Below, piece by piece: positions 27,210-39,932 of a stretch of DNA of 64,000 bases. Source of the stretch: an uncultured Myxococcales bacterium. GTDB taxonomy: Bacteria; Myxococcota_A; Polyangia; Polyangiales; Polyangiaceae. The DNA lies in assembly GCA_937902985.1 (NCBI GenBank), contig CALFNG010000208.1, positions 1 through 64,000 of the forward strand, in the 5' to 3' direction. The number at the start of each line of letters is the position of its first letter. Position 1 is the stretch's first letter. The position numbers and the translations under genes were made by a program. A model generated the notes under the pieces. It was not told the DNA's origin and ran no database searches. It saw only the letters and a program-made list of their open reading frames with translations.

Positions 27210-30200
27210 ATGCAATGGCTCGCGTCGCTGTGCATCCGGCAGCCGGTGTTCACCTGGGTGCTGATGCTCGTGTTCGTCGTCATCGGCGCCTTCGGCTATT
27301 TCTCGCTCGGCGTCGATCAGTTCCCGAAGATCGACTTCCCCGCCATCATCGTCACCACGACCGAGAACGGCGCCGCCCCCGAAGAGATCGAGACCGAGCT
27401 GACCGACAAGGTCGAGGGGGCGGTCAACACGATCAGCGGCATCGATGAGCTGCGGTCCACGTCGAGCCAGGGCATCTCGCTGGTCATCATCAGCTTCAAC
27501 CTCGACAAGAACCCCGACGTCGCGGCGCAGGAGGTGCGCGACCACATCAACAACGTCCTCCCCCGAGCTGCCCAAGGGCATCGACCCGCCCATCGTCTCG
27601 AAGATCGACCCTGACGCGTCGCCGATCCTCTACGTCACGCTGAGCAGCCCCGGGTCGATCCGCGACACCACCGAGCTCGCCGACAAGCGGGTGCGCCGCC
27701 AGATCGAGAGCATCAACGGCGTCGGGCAGGTGAACATCCTCGGCGGCAAGAAGCGGCAGGTCAACGTCTGGCTCGATCCGCTCCAGCTCCAGGCCGCCGG
27801 TCTCACCGCCGTCGACGTCGAGCGCGCGCTCGCGCAGCAGAACCTGAGCGTCCCGGGCGGCCAGATCGAGACCGGGCCCAAGAGCCTCTCTCTCCGCGTC
27901 GAGGGGCGCGTCGACGACGTGGCCAAGATCGGTCGCATCGTCATCAAAGACAGCCAGGATCACCCGACGCGCATCGGCGACGTGGCCCGCGTCGAAGACG
28001 GGGTCGAAGAGCCCAAGACGTCGGCCGTCGAAGACGGCAAAGAGAGCGTCGTGCTCTCGGTCCGCAAGCAGTCGGGCGAGAACACCGTCGCGGTCGTCGA
28101 CGCGGTCAAGGCGCGACTCGGCGAGGTGGAGAAGACGCTCCCCCAGGGCTCCGAGCTGAGGGTCGTGCGCGACGAGTCGGCGTCGATCAGGACGAGCGTG
28201 AACGCGGTCAAGGAGCACCTCGTTCTCGGCGCCGTCTTCGCCGCCGTCATCGTGCTCCTCTTCCTGGGCAACGCGCGGAGCACGCTCATCGCCGCGCTGG
28301 CGATTCCCGTCTCCATCATCGGCACCTTCGGATTGATGTGGGCGATGGGCTTCACGCTCAACATCATCACCTTGCTGGCCCTCGCGCTGGCGGTGGGCAT
28401 CGTCATCGACGACGCCATCGTGGTGCTCGAGAACATCGTCCGCTTCATCGAAGAGAAGAAGAAGAAGCCCTTCGTCGCGGCGACGCTCGCGACGCGCGAC
28501 ATCGGCCTCGCCGTCCTCGCGACCACGCTCTCGCTCATGGCCGTGTTCCTCCCCGTGGCCTTCATGAGCGGCATCATCGGGCGGTTCTTGAAGAGCTTCG
28601 GCCTGACAATGGCGTTCGCCATTCTCGTGTCGCTCATCGTCAGCTTCTCGTTGACGCCGATGCTCGCGGCCCGCTGGCTCAACGGCCCTCCGGCCGAGGG
28701 CGTGTCGACCGAGAAGTCATTTCTCGAGAGGTTCGTCGATCGCTTCTACCGGCCCATCGAGTCGTTCTACATGCTCGTCCTCACCTGGGTGATGGGCCGC
28801 CGCTGGGTCGTGGTGGTCGTGGCGTGCGGCGCGCTGGGGTCGTGCTTCCCGCTCGCGAACGCCGTGCCCAAGGGTTCACCCCGCCGAACGATGTCGCCGA
28901 GTTCGACGTGAACGTCCGCGCGCCGGAGGGCACGAGCCTCGCCGAGACGCGCCTCCAGGCCGAGCGCGTCGCGCGCGAGATCCGCGCCATTCCCGGGGTC
29001 AACCACACCCTCCTCACGATCGGCAACGACTCGTCGGTGACCCGGAACCTCGCGAACGTCTTCGTGCACCTGGTCGACCCTCGCTCGCGGAAGGAAGACC
29101 AGTTCGCGATCATGGACCGGGTCCGCAAAGAGGTCGTGCCCCGTCAGCCGGCGAACCTGCGCATCGACGTGTCGCAGACGGCGCAGATCTCGAGCGGGCA
29201 GTCGCAGGCGCAGGTGCAGTACACGCTGAACGGCCCGGATCTGAACCAGCTCGCGCGCTATACGAGCGCCATCCTCGAGCGGTTCCGCAGGGCCAGGGGA
29301 GCGGTCGACGTCGACTCGAACCTCGTCGTCGGCAACCCCGAGGTGCACGTGGAGATCGACCGCGACCTCGCCGGCAACCTCGGGGTGGACGTGGCCGACG
29401 TGGCCAACGCCCTCGAACTCCTCGTCGGCGGCCTCAAGGTGTCGACGTACGAAGAGGCGGGCAACGACTACGACGTCCGCGCCCGCGCCGACGCCGCGTA
29501 CCGCGCCGATCTCTCGGGCATCTCCGCGATGACGGTGCAGACGAAGACGGGAAAGTCCGTGCCGCTGTCGTCGGTGGTGAAGCTGGTTCCGACCACGGGC
29601 CCCTCGCAGATCAATCGCCTGGCCCGGCAGCGTCAGGTCACGATCACGGCAAACGTGGCTCCCGGCGTCGGCCAGAGCGAGGTCTCGGACGCGCTGGTCC
29701 GGATCATCAAGGACCAGCACTTGCCGCCCGAGTACCACGCGGTTCCCGCAGGCATCACCAAGGAGACCGGGCGCGCCGTCAAGGGGTTCGCCGTGGCCGT
29801 CGGGCTCTCGTTCATCTTCATGTACCTCGTTCTCGCGGCCCAGTTCGGGTCGTGGCTGCACCCGATCACGATCATGCTGTCGCTCCCGCTGACGGTCCCC
29901 TTCGCCTTGCTCTCGCTGCTGCTCTTTCACCAGGAGCTGTCGCTCCTGTCGATGCTGGGGATCATCGTTCTCTTCGGCGTCGTGAAGAAGAACGCGATCC
30001 TCCAGGTGGACCACACGAATCACCTCCGCGCCGAGGGCAGGCCGCGGCTCGACGCCATCCTCGAGGCGAATCGCGACCGCCTCCGGCCCATCCTCATGAC
30101 GACGCTTGCGTTCGTGGCCGGGATGATCCCGCTCATCACGTCGCGCGGGATCGGCGCCGGATTGAACCGCGCGACCGCCGGAGTCGTCGTCGGCGGGCAG

Positions 30201-30419
30201 ACGCTCTCGCTCGCCCTGACGCTCCTCGTCACGCCCGTGGCGTATTCCCTCTTCGACGACCTGACCGGGTGGCTGGGCAGGCGCTTCGGCTCCAGCGACC
30301 GCGTCGACCGAGGAGAGAAGGACCTCGACGCGCTCTCCCGCGGGCGCCACGAGGCTCCGGCTACCCCGTATCGCTCGAAGGCGCTCGGCGCCGCCTGCCG
30401 TCCGGCCCCGGCCGATTGA
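27210..30419 (+). pseudogene. RND multidrug efflux pump gene with two frameshifts
   Basis: An AcrB/HAE1-type proton antiporter gene, about 1,070 codons, with TAAGGATC just before the ATG. Three frames carry it: residues from MQWLASLCIRQPVFTW to about 27560, then to about 28872, then to the stop. The first break is at C5 (27560-27564); one C fewer restores VLPELPKG. The second is at GGG (28872-28874); one G more restores VPKGFTPPND. Membrane segments and the two porter halves are otherwise complete, including the RND motif GIVIDDAIVVLENIVR. Both indels are on homopolymers, so a read error is possible; if real, the pump is dead. Confidence 0.8.
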
Positions 30420-30452
30420 CCACTTCGCTCCGGCACTTATGTTCGCCATGGG

Positions 30453-31526
30453 ATGACCGATTCGTCGCCGCTGCTCGCCATGCTCGAGGTCGACCGGCCG
30501 ATCGTGCAGGCGCCGATGGCCGGCGTGTCGACGCCCGCCATGGCGGCCGCCGTCTCGAACGCCGGAGCCCTGGGCTCGATCGGGGTCGGCGCGACCAACG
30601 CCGCGGGCGCGCTCGAGATGATCAAGGCCGTGCGTGAGCGCTCGCGACGCTCGCTCAACGTGAACGTCTTCTGCCACCGACCGGCCAAGGCCGACGCCGC
30701 CGTCGAGGCGGCGTGGGTGGAGCGCCTGCGGCCCGAGTTCGCGCGGTTCGGCGTCGAGCCACCGCGTCGCCTGGCGGAGATCTACAAGAGCTTCGTCGAA
30801 GACGACGACATGCTCGCGATGCTCGTGGCCGAGAGGCCGAAGGTCGTCAGCTTGCACTTCGGGGTGCCGGCCCCGGAGCGCATCCAGGCTCTTCGACAGG
30901 CCGGCATCGTTCTCCTCGGCTCGGCGACGAACGTCCTCGAAGGGCAGCTCCTCGAGGCCGCAGGCGTTCAGGCCGTGGTCGCGCAAGGCTTCGAGGCCGG
31001 CGGCCATCGCGGGGTCTTCGACCCCGGGGCGCCCGACGATCGCCTCGGCACAATGGCGCTCACGCGGCTGCTCGTGCGGGCGCTCGGTGTTCCCGTGATC
31101 GCGGCCGGCGGGATCATGGACGGCGCGGGCATCGCTGCCGCCTTGCGGCTCGGCGCGAGCGCCGCGCAGCTCGGCACGGCCTTCGTGGCCTGCGCCGAGT
31201 CGCTCGCCGACGCCGGCTACCGGGCTTCTCTGATGAGCGAGGCCGCGAGCCACACCGTGATGACGCGGGCCATCTCGGGACGCCCGGCGCGGTGCCTGGC
31301 GAATCGGTTCACCGCGCTGGGCGCCCGCATTTCACCCGCGGACATCCCGGCCTACCCAATCGCCTACGACGCCGGAAAGGCGCTTAACGCTGCCGGCAAG
31401 TCGGCGGGCGAGGCCGGGTTCGGCGCCCAGTGGGCGGGTCAGGGCGCGCCGCTCGCTCGCGCGATGCCCGCGGGCGAGCTCGTGGCAAAGCTCGCGGCCG
31501 AGATGGCCGAGGCGACGACGGTGTGA
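30453..31526 (+). CDS. nitronate monooxygenase / 2-nitropropane dioxygenase family
   Basis: A 357-residue FMN-dependent TIM-barrel oxidoreductase. It opens PIVQAPMAGVSTPAMAAAVS and carries GFEAGGHRGVFD with the conserved His of class I enzymes, the phosphate-binding VIAAGGIMDGAGIAAALRLGA and GTAFVACAES. Family members oxidise propionate-3-nitronate or other alkyl nitronates, detoxifying them; some are of unknown substrate. It begins 33 bases after the efflux pump stop and could be read from the same transcript. Confidence 0.88.
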   Translation: MTDSSPLLAMLEVDRPIVQAPMAGVSTPAMAAAVSNAGALGSIGVGATNAAGALEMIKAVRERSRRSLNVNVFCHRPAKADAAVEAAWVERLRPEFARFGVEPPRRLAEIYKSFVEDDDMLAMLVAERPKVVSLHFGVPAPERIQALRQAGIVLLGSATNVLEGQLLEAAGVQAVVAQGFEAGGHRGVFDPGAPDDRLGTMALTRLLVRALGVPVIAAGGIMDGAGIAAALRLGASAAQLGTAFVACAESLADAGYRASLMSEAASHTVMTRAISGRPARCLANRFTALGARISPADIPAYPIAYDAGKALNAAGKSAGEAGFGAQWAGQGAPLARAMPAGELVAKLAAEMAEATTV

Positions 31527-31777
31527 CTGCCGTCTCACCGAGCCGCGAGCGTCGGGCGGCAGAACGCGCGTGGATCGAAGGGCGGTATGCCGCCCCCGGC
31601 GTCGGGTCGGCGACTCGCAAGCACGCCGTCTTGCTCGACGGCCCCCGTGCCGTCCGAGCCCCCCAGACCGGCATGGACAAGACAGAATACCACTCCGCCT
31701 CGCGGCACGCCGGAACGCTGGGCTGACCTCGCGGTGGAGGGGGGGGTGGAGGGGGTGAGCCGGTAGAGGGGCGCGTA
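31527..31777. other. intergenic region
   Basis: No gene or structured element was recognised in these 251 bases between converging genes. Confidence 0.4.
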
Positions 31778-31984
31778 CTATCCGATGTCGACCTTGAACC
31801 CCATCGCTTCGAGGCCGCGCTTGTACTTCTCGGCTTCGTCTCGCGTCGCGAAGGTCGTCGTGCGAGGGTGAGTGAGCTCGTTCCACCGCAACCGAGTTAC
31901 GGCGGGAGCGTCGAGTCTCCACGCGCGCATCGGTTCGGGCTCGGCGGGGGCTGCCCGCTCGCTTGCGTCCTTCCCGTTGCTCAT
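31778..31984 (-). CDS. small hypothetical protein
   Basis: A 68-residue basic/acidic protein with a C-terminal core TRLRWNELTHPRTTTFATRD and KYKRGLEAMGFKVDIG, which looks like a small alpha/beta fold. GGAGG lies 7 bases before the ATG at 31984, so the in-frame extension to 32032 is not used. No family was recognised. Confidence 0.55.
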   Translation of the reverse strand: MSNGKDASERAAPAEPEPMRAWRLDAPAVTRLRWNELTHPRTTTFATRDEAEKYKRGLEAMGFKVDIG

Positions 31985-32047
31985 GGCGCCTCCTCCCTGT
32001 AGAGGGGGACCTGTCAGGGGAAAAAGGATCAAACCGCGAGCAGCCCG

Positions 32048-32896
32048 TCAGCCTCCGCTGCTCCCCGCACCCACGCTCCCCGAAGCCGGCCCGCCACACC
32101 CCCCGAGGTCGCAGGGCGAAGTCACCGGGCACGCGGCGCATACCGTGGCCATCGTCTCGCAGCAGATCTGGCCCGTCGCGCAGCTCAACGCGCTGGAGCA
32201 TTCGACGAGCGACCCCGGGCACGCTTCTCCGGGATCCACGCAGGAGCCCGTGCCGTCGTTGCCACCACTCGACGACGAGCCGCCCGACTCCGCGGAGCCG
32301 GCGGGTCCGCACGTCGCGAGAACGACGGGAACGTTGCCTACATCGGTCGTGCTGACGTTCACGCAGGCCTGTCCTGCCGGGCAGTCGGTGTTCCTCCCGC
32401 CGGGATCCTGGAAACACTGCTGCGGGGTCGTCGAACAGCTGGCAGCGCAATGGGTGCCGATCACGGCTTCGACGACGCCGCACGGGCACGTCGCCGGGTC
32501 GACGTTGCCGGCGCTCACTCCGGGAACGCAGCACTGCTGCGGCGTCTCGCAGAAGAGTCCGACGCCGCAAAGCACATCGCCCTTGCACAGGTCGATGTCG
32601 CGACCCGGCGAGTTCGGGTTGCTCCCGCCGCCTCCCCCGCTGCTGCTGCTGCCGCTGCCGTTGGGGGACGGGGTGCAACCGCGCGTCCCGTTCGAGGCAC
32701 TGGAACCAGGCGCGGTCGACGACCCCGCGTCCGACCCGGAATCGGCACGTTCGGCGCCCGCCCCTTGGGACGAGGCGGAGCCGACGTCCCCCCCGTTGTC
32801 GCCGCGGACGGACCCCCCGCACGCGGCCGCCGCGGCGAGCCCGAACGAGAGGCTCGCGAAGGCCCACCAGGCGCGGCGGGGCATGGAGGTCATCAT
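32048..32896 (-). CDS. Cys-rich secreted lipoprotein
   Basis: About 282 residues. The signal peptide ends FGLAAAAAC (lipobox). A Ser/Gly-rich linker including a run of Gly/Ser encoded by repeated triplets precedes a domain with about 25 cysteines in pairs such as GLFCETPQQCCVPG, CCETMATVCAACP and CPAGQACV. No homologous fold was recognised; the pattern resembles disulphide-knotted envelope proteins common in myxobacteria. The ATG at 32896 and two nearby in-frame ATGs (32893, 32884) are equally plausible; none has a clear ribosome binding site. Confidence 0.65.
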   Translation of the reverse strand: MMTSMPRRAWWAFASLSFGLAAAAACGGSVRGDNGGDVGSASSQGAGAERADSGSDAGSSTAPGSSASNGTRGCTPSPNGSGSSSSGGGGGSNPNSPGRDIDLCKGDVLCGVGLFCETPQQCCVPGVSAGNVDPATCPCGVVEAVIGTHCAASCSTTPQQCFQDPGGRNTDCPAGQACVNVSTTDVGNVPVVLATCGPAGSAESGGSSSSGGNDGTGSCVDPGEACPGSLVECSSALSCATGQICCETMATVCAACPVTSPCDLGGCGGPASGSVGAGSSGG

Positions 32897-33033
32897 GCGG
32901 ACGCATCGAGCAAGGTCCGGGCCGCGCAGAAAGACGCGGTTCGTCGATGCTTTTGACCGGTCGCATGTGCCAATCACCGCCGCCCCTGACAGGGGTGCCC
33001 TGGCACGCGCGTCGGTCACGAAGCCCGAAAACG

Positions 33034-35202
<2,169 letters not shown>

Positions 35203-35424
35203 CTCGAGGAGTCTTGCATAGGCGAGCGCCCGGGCGAGCGGTGACCGCGCTCGCGCTCGGTTTCGCGACCGGCGACTCGAGGCCGTGATCCCGCGACCTC
35301 GATCGGGGTCGAGTGGCACACGATGGCATGGGCACGCGGCCCTGAAATCAAGCGGTTGGGCTTGGCGCGAAACCTGCGATACCACGCTGAACCAGCCGCG
35401 GTGTCGCGGCCAAGGAGGCCCGCC

Positions 35425-36489
35425 GTGAACCGCATTCCCCTCTTCTCCTCGTCGCTCCTGTCTCTGCTCGCGTCCACCGTGGTGACGTTCTCGTCCGACG
35501 CCGCTCGGGCCGACACGTCGTGCGCGAAAGACGCCGACTGCGTGAAGGGGTTCATCTGCCAGACCAGCCAGCTCGAGGCCTGTCCCGACATCGCCTGCGC
35601 TCCGAACGAGGCCTGCGACCCGCCCCCCTGCACCTCCACGTCGGTCTCGGAGTGCGTGCCCGGCCCTTGCACTGCCGACGGCAACTGCGCCGCCGGAATG
35701 GCGTGCATCGCGCAGGCGGTGAACTGCGCCACGCCGGCGGCGCCCCCGTGCGCGGCGGGCCAGACGTGCCCGCCGGGTCCGGCGGTGGACGCCGGCGCGT
35801 GCGGAAGCCCGGTCAAGCAGTGTATTCCCCGCTACGATCTGCCGTGTCAGGCCAGCGCAGACTGCGGCGAGGGGTTCACCTGCCTCGCCGACACCGAGTG
35901 CGGATGTGCGGGCTCGGCCGGCACCGGCTCGAGCCCAACCCCCTCGACGTCACCGAGCGCGGGCGGCACGCCCGACCAGCCGGCCTCCGCCGCCGACGCG
36001 GGCACCACCTCAACCACCCCGTCACCCGCCCCCTCCCCAATGTGCTCTTGCACCACCCTGGCGACGTCGCACTGCAGTGTGAACGTCATCCAGTGCACGA
36101 CCGCCAGCGACTGCCCCGCGCAGTGGTCTTGCCTCCAACCTCCCACCGCCGTGTCGGGCTGCGCGGTCAGCGACACCGCCGACGGATCGACGACGTGCAC
36201 GCCGATCGCGACGCCTCCAGTGCAGAGCGTCTGCGAACCGCCCTACCTGAACGTGGGCTCCGACCAGGGCTTCGGCAGCGAGACGAGCGGGAGCGGCTCG
36301 GCACCCCCGCTGGCATCGGGCGGACCGAGCGGGGCGGGCTCGAACACGGGCGCGGGCGGCAGCACCGCCGGTCCGGAGAACACGGCTGGCTGCCAGATGG
36401 GTCCCGGTCCCGCCGACGTGAGCGTGGCAGGGTGGGCCGGACTCTTCGGGCTCGCCGCGTTCGCTCGCCGTCGCTCGCGAGCACGCTGA
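35425..36489 (+). CDS. Cys-rich surface protein with MYXO-CTERM-like tail
   Basis: A 354-residue exported protein starting with GTG 35425 behind an excellent AAGGAGG. A signal peptide of about 30 residues ends DAARADT. The body has about 30 cysteines in small units such as [14 protein letters not shown], typical of growth-factor-like folds, and a Pro/Ser/Thr linker. The tail begins with a Gly-Cys (AGCQMG), then a hydrophobic stretch ([13 protein letters not shown]) and ARRRSRAR. This is the layout of MYXO-CTERM sorting signals, so it is probably surface-anchored. Confidence 0.7.
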   Translation: MNRIPLFSSSLLSLLASTVVTFSSDAARADTSCAKDADCVKGFICQTSQLEACPDIACAPNEACDPPPCTSTSVSECVPGPCTADGNCAAGMACIAQAVNCATPAAPPCAAGQTCPPGPAVDAGACGSPVKQCIPRYDLPCQASADCGEGFTCLADTECGCAGSAGTGSSPTPSTSPSAGGTPDQPASAADAGTTSTTPSPAPSPMCSCTTLATSHCSVNVIQCTTASDCPAQWSCLQPPTAVSGCAVSDTADGSTTCTPIATPPVQSVCEPPYLNVGSDQGFGSETSGSGSAPPLASGGPSGAGSNTGAGGSTAGPENTAGCQMGPGPADVSVAGWAGLFGLAAFARRRSRAR

Positions 36490-36631
36490 CGTGGGCGCTG
36501 GTAATGACGGCGTTCGGCATGTTCGGCGATGTCTGGTTCACGCGCCGCGGATGACGAACATGGAACACACGAGTCGAGCGGCAGCCCGCCCGAGGAGCCA
36601 CGGGTGAAGCTGCCGCCCGGGTCGGGCCTGC

Positions 36632-36781
36632 TCAGACCGTTCGGCGGCCGGAGACGAGCTGCAGAACGACCACGGCCAGCGCCACGATGAGCAGCAGGTG
36701 AATGAAGCCGGTCGTCACGTGGAACGCGACGAAGCCCAGGGCCCACAATACGACCAGTACGACGGCGATAGTCCAAAGCAT
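36632..36781 (-). CDS. lmo0937-type small membrane protein
   Basis: A 49-residue protein. It starts MLWTIAVVLVVLWALGFV and continues with AFHVTTGFIHLLLIVALA and LQLVSG, two helices with the Gly-Phe and His conserved in the lmo0937/DUF5670 family of small proteins induced by stress in other bacteria. GAGGATGAGATC precedes the ATG. Its codon use is like its neighbours. A second start is not available, and the short length means gene finders will usually miss it. Confidence 0.8.
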   Translation of the reverse strand: MLWTIAVVLVVLWALGFVAFHVTTGFIHLLLIVALAVVVLQLVSGRRTV

Positions 36782-36984
36782 GATCTCATCCTCTTTCTCG
36801 GTCGAGTGACTTCGAGCGCGTCCTGGCGCCCGCGTCTAGCGTGCGACGGATGAACAGCACGTTGCGTACCATGACGCGCCCGACGGTCGCCGCGCTGACC
36901 TGTCGGCGTTTCGTCGCATTTTCAGCGAAGAACCGTGCGACGGCGCGTCATCGGAAGGTCGTACTGAGGCGAGAATCCGCGCGT

Positions 36985-37261
36985 CGACGACGACGACCGG
37001 CCTCCGGAATCGCCGGCCGGGAGCATCCGGCGCCCGGTGGTCATCGGGTGGGCCGGCAGGACCGCGTCTGCCTCCCGCACGAAGCCAACGGCGCGCTCGC
37101 CATGTTTTCCGGACGCCCAGCTCCGATGGTTCGACGACAGCGGGCACTTCCCCCACTGGGACCGTCCGCGGGCCGCCGTCAGCATGATCCTCGACGCGAC
37201 GGCGGCGCCCGCGGCACTGTGGCGGCAGCGCAAATCTGCCGCAGCCTATTTGCTCAATTGA
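36985..37261 (+). pseudogene. alpha/beta hydrolase C-terminal relic
   Basis: One frame reads RRPVVIGWA, a second reads RQDRVCLPHEANGALAMF, and the first resumes with FPDAQLRWFDDSGHFPHWDRP and AAVSMILDAT. Together they match the C-terminal part of alpha/beta-hydrolases, including the catalytic His in GHFPHW. Breaks are at GGG (37050-37052) and TTTT (37105-37108), each a one-base indel. Nothing recognisable of the N-terminal two thirds is present. It is a decayed gene, unless both homopolymer errors are technical, in which case it is still truncated. Confidence 0.6.
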
Positions 37262-37302
37262 CCGTCGGGCGACCGCCCGCCGACGGCCACGAGCGGGCCC
37301 GC

Positions 37303-38298
37303 TCACCCGAGGATGCGGCGGTAGAGTGCCAGGTACCGATCGGCCATGCGCTCGACGGAGAAGCGGGCCGCGACCGCAGCCCGACACGCGGAGCGGTCGA
37401 TCTGCGGAATCCGGCCGATGGCGTCAACCGCCTCCTCGATGCTCTCGACGAGGAAGCCGGTGACTCCGTGCTCGATGATCTCGGGCATCGAGCCACGGTT
37501 GCGCGCGATGACCGGGGTCCCGCAGGCCATCGCCTCAACGACCGACAGGCCGAAGGGCTCGTCGAAGTTGATGAGATGAAGGAGCGCGCGCGCCGAGCCC
37601 AGAGTCCGCAAGCGGACGTCCCCTCCCACCGGACCGCCGTAGACGACGCGCGCGCCGTCGATCGCAGGGGCGACTTCGCGCTCGTAGTAGCTCTGGTCCT
37701 GGACGATGCCTGCCATCACGAGGCGGCGGCCCGCGCGGCGTGCCGCCTCGATGGCCTCGGCCGCGCCCTTGTCGGGATGGATGCGTCCGAAGAAGAGCAG
37801 GTCGTCGCTGCCCGCGGCGTCGAACGGAAACTCGTCGAGCGCGATGCCGTGATGAATCGTCGCGGCGTAGCGCAGATCGGCGCGGCGGTCGGCGGCGCTG
37901 ATCGCGACGTACGCCACGCGATCTTCGTAGCGGCGGTACGCAGGCACGATCCTGTCGGACGAGAACCCGTGGATCGTCGTCACGATGGGGGTCTCGACCA
38001 GACGCGAGAACGCGAGGGGTACGAAATCGGCCTGGTTGTGGATGACGTCGAATTCGTAGGCCCGCTCGAAGACGTGGGCAACGTGCAGGAGCTCCCAGAC
38101 CTTGGCGTCGATGCTGGGGTCGTCCGAATAGGGTCGAGGGCAGACCGCGGCGAGCTTGCCTGCGGTGATCGAGTCGGCCGTGGCGAAGAGCGTGACGTCG
38201 ACGCCGCGGGCCACGAGCGCCTCGGTGAGAAGACTGGTCACGAGCTCCCAGGGCCCGTAGGCGCGCGGTGGAGTGCGCCACGAGATCGGCGCCAGCAT
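37303..38298 (-). CDS. GT4-family glycosyltransferase
   Basis: A 331-residue retaining glycosyltransferase with two Rossmann-like domains. The first starts MLAPISWRTPPRAYGPWELV (acceptor site), and the second holds DDLLFFGRIHPDKG and the donor-binding EPFGLSVVEAMACGTPVIA with the conserved Glu. The frame is open about 14 codons further upstream without ATG, GTG or TTG, so ATG 38298 is used although family homology begins three residues earlier; a rare CTG start is an alternative. It is the last gene of the GH130-GH13-GT4 operon, 38 bases after the GH13 stop. Confidence 0.85.
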   Translation of the reverse strand: MLAPISWRTPPRAYGPWELVTSLLTEALVARGVDVTLFATADSITAGKLAAVCPRPYSDDPSIDAKVWELLHVAHVFERAYEFDVIHNQADFVPLAFSRLVETPIVTTIHGFSSDRIVPAYRRYEDRVAYVAISAADRRADLRYAATIHHGIALDEFPFDAAGSDDLLFFGRIHPDKGAAEAIEAARRAGRRLVMAGIVQDQSYYEREVAPAIDGARVVYGGPVGGDVRLRTLGSARALLHLINFDEPFGLSVVEAMACGTPVIARNRGSMPEIIEHGVTGFLVESIEEAVDAIGRIPQIDRSACRAAVAARFSVERMADRYLALYRRILG

Positions 38299-38336
38299 GG
38301 CCAGGCGCAGCGCGGGCAGGGTGGCCGGGCCCTTCT

Positions 38337-39932
38337 TCAGGCCGCAGTGGGCGTGGCGAGCACCATGCCTTCGTTGGGGCGAAGCGCGACGCGGTCCGCG
38401 GCGGGCGGGGGCGGGTCGGCCAGGGTCGACAGCAGCGGACGCGCCGCGCGAGCCCAGTGCGGCAGCGTGAAGGTCTGCGGCGTGTCGCCCAGGTTGAGCG
38501 CGACGACGAGCCGTTCGTCTCCGGTTCCCCGCGCGTAGGCGAGGACGTCGCCATCGCTCTCGACGATCGCGATGGCGCCGGTCGCGAGCGCGGAGTGGGC
38601 GCGGCGAAGCTCGAGGAGACGGCGGTGGAGAACGAGGGGCGAGCCGGCGTCGCGCGCCATCGTCTCGACGTTCCGTTCGGCCCAGTCGGCATTCAGGGGG
38701 AGCCACGGCTCTCCCGAGGTGAAACCCGCGTTCGCCGTCGTGTCCCAGGGCATCGGCGTGCGCACCGGGTCGCGTCCCAGGCCCAGGCCGGGCTCTCGCA
38801 GTTCGCGCGGATCCTGCACCCGGTCCGGAGGGATGTCGACGTGCCCGAGGCCGAGCTCGTCACCGTAGTAGAGCGTGGGCGTCCCGCGGAGCGTGAGCAG
38901 CAGCATCGCCGCGACGCGCGCCTGCGCCTGGCCGAGGCGGGCGGCCACCCGGGGACGGTCGTGATTTCCCAGCACCCAGTTTGGCCACGCGCCCTCGGGC
39001 AACGCCGCCTCGTATTCGGCGATCAGCCTGGCCAGGCCTCGCGCGCTCCACGGGGCGTCGATGAGCTGGAAGTTGAACGGCAGGTGAACGCCCGCGGTTT
39101 CGCGACCGTAGTAGTGCATGAGGCGACCGAGCGGCAGGTAGATCTCGCCGATGAGCACCCGCTCTCCGAACGAATCGGCGATGCGCCGCATCTCGCCGGC
39201 GATGCCGTGCACCTCGGGCTGATCGGTCGAATAGGCCTGGAGCACGCGGTGCGCCTCGCCCATCTCGGGGCGGTACCGGGGGTTGACCGGGTTGTCCGGA
39301 AGGTCGGCCGCCTTGATCAAGTGCCACAGGACGTCGATGCGGAAGCCATCGACCCCGCGCGCGAACCAGAAGCGAAGGACGTCATACATCGCGCTTCGAA
39401 CCGCGGGGTTGCGCCAGTTGAGGTCGGGCTGCTCTTTGAGGAACGCGTGCAGGTAGTATTGTCCGCTGGCCTCGTCCCACTCCCAGGCGGATCCGCCAAA
39501 GTCGCTGATCCAATTGTTGGGCGGGCGGCCGTTCGGGGCGGGGTCGCGCCAGATGTACCAGTCCCGTCTTGCGCTCTCTCGCGACGCTCGACTCTCGAGA
39601 AACCACGGGTGCTGGCTCGAGCTGTGATTGGGCACGAAGTCGAGCAGCACCTTCAGGTTTCGCGCGTGCGCCGCGGCGAGCAGGGCGTCGAAGTCGGCGA
39701 GCGTCCCGAACCGTGGATCCACGGCGCAGTAGTTGGCGACGTCGTACCCGAAGTCGGCCATCGGGGACGGGTAGATGGGGGAGATCCAGAGGGCGTCGAC
39801 GCCCAGGTCGACCAGAGCGTCGAGCCGGCGCTCGATCCCCTTCAGGTCGCCGACTCCGTCGCCATCGCTGTCCTGAAACGACCGCGGGTAGATCTGATAG
39901 AGGACGCCTCGCTTCCACCAGGCCCCGCTCAC
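38337..39932 (-). CDS. GH13 alpha-glucosidase / amylase-family enzyme
   Basis: A 531-residue GH13 enzyme without signal peptide, so cytoplasmic. The barrel begins WWKRGVLYQIYPRSFQDSDG and has the catalytic residues: the nucleophile Asp in GVDGFRIDVLWH, the acid Glu in LIGEIYLPLG, and the transition-state stabilising Asp in VLGNHDRPR. The C-terminal domain is about 100 residues. It resembles oligo-1,6-glucosidase/alpha-glucosidase or sucrose-active subfamilies, but specificity cannot be read. Translation starts with GTG 39932 overlapping the upstream GH130 stop by four bases. Confidence 0.9.
   Translation of the reverse strand: MSGAWWKRGVLYQIYPRSFQDSDGDGVGDLKGIERRLDALVDLGVDALWISPIYPSPMADFGYDVANYCAVDPRFGTLADFDALLAAAHARNLKVLLDFVPNHSSSQHPWFLESRASRESARRDWYIWRDPAPNGRPPNNWISDFGGSAWEWDEASGQYYLHAFLKEQPDLNWRNPAVRSAMYDVLRFWFARGVDGFRIDVLWHLIKAADLPDNPVNPRYRPEMGEAHRVLQAYSTDQPEVHGIAGEMRRIADSFGERVLIGEIYLPLGRLMHYYGRETAGVHLPFNFQLIDAPWSARGLARLIAEYEAALPEGAWPNWVLGNHDRPRVAARLGQAQARVAAMLLLTLRGTPTLYYGDELGLGHVDIPPDRVQDPRELREPGLGLGRDPVRTPMPWDTTANAGFTSGEPWLPLNADWAERNVETMARDAGSPLVLHRRLLELRRAHSALATGAIAIVESDGDVLAYARGTGDERLVVALNLGDTPQTFTLPHWARAARPLLSTLADPPPPAADRVALRPNEGMVLATPTAA

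Noticed and set aside
28767-31253. 828-codon minus-strand frame over the pump and nitronate monooxygenase genes
   Set aside because: It is a shadow created by high GC content; composition is Arg/Asp/His without family pattern.
32632-32660. Triplet repeat (GCTGCT-like) suggesting a microsatellite
   Set aside because: It encodes the Ser/Gly linker of the lipoprotein on the minus strand and is short.
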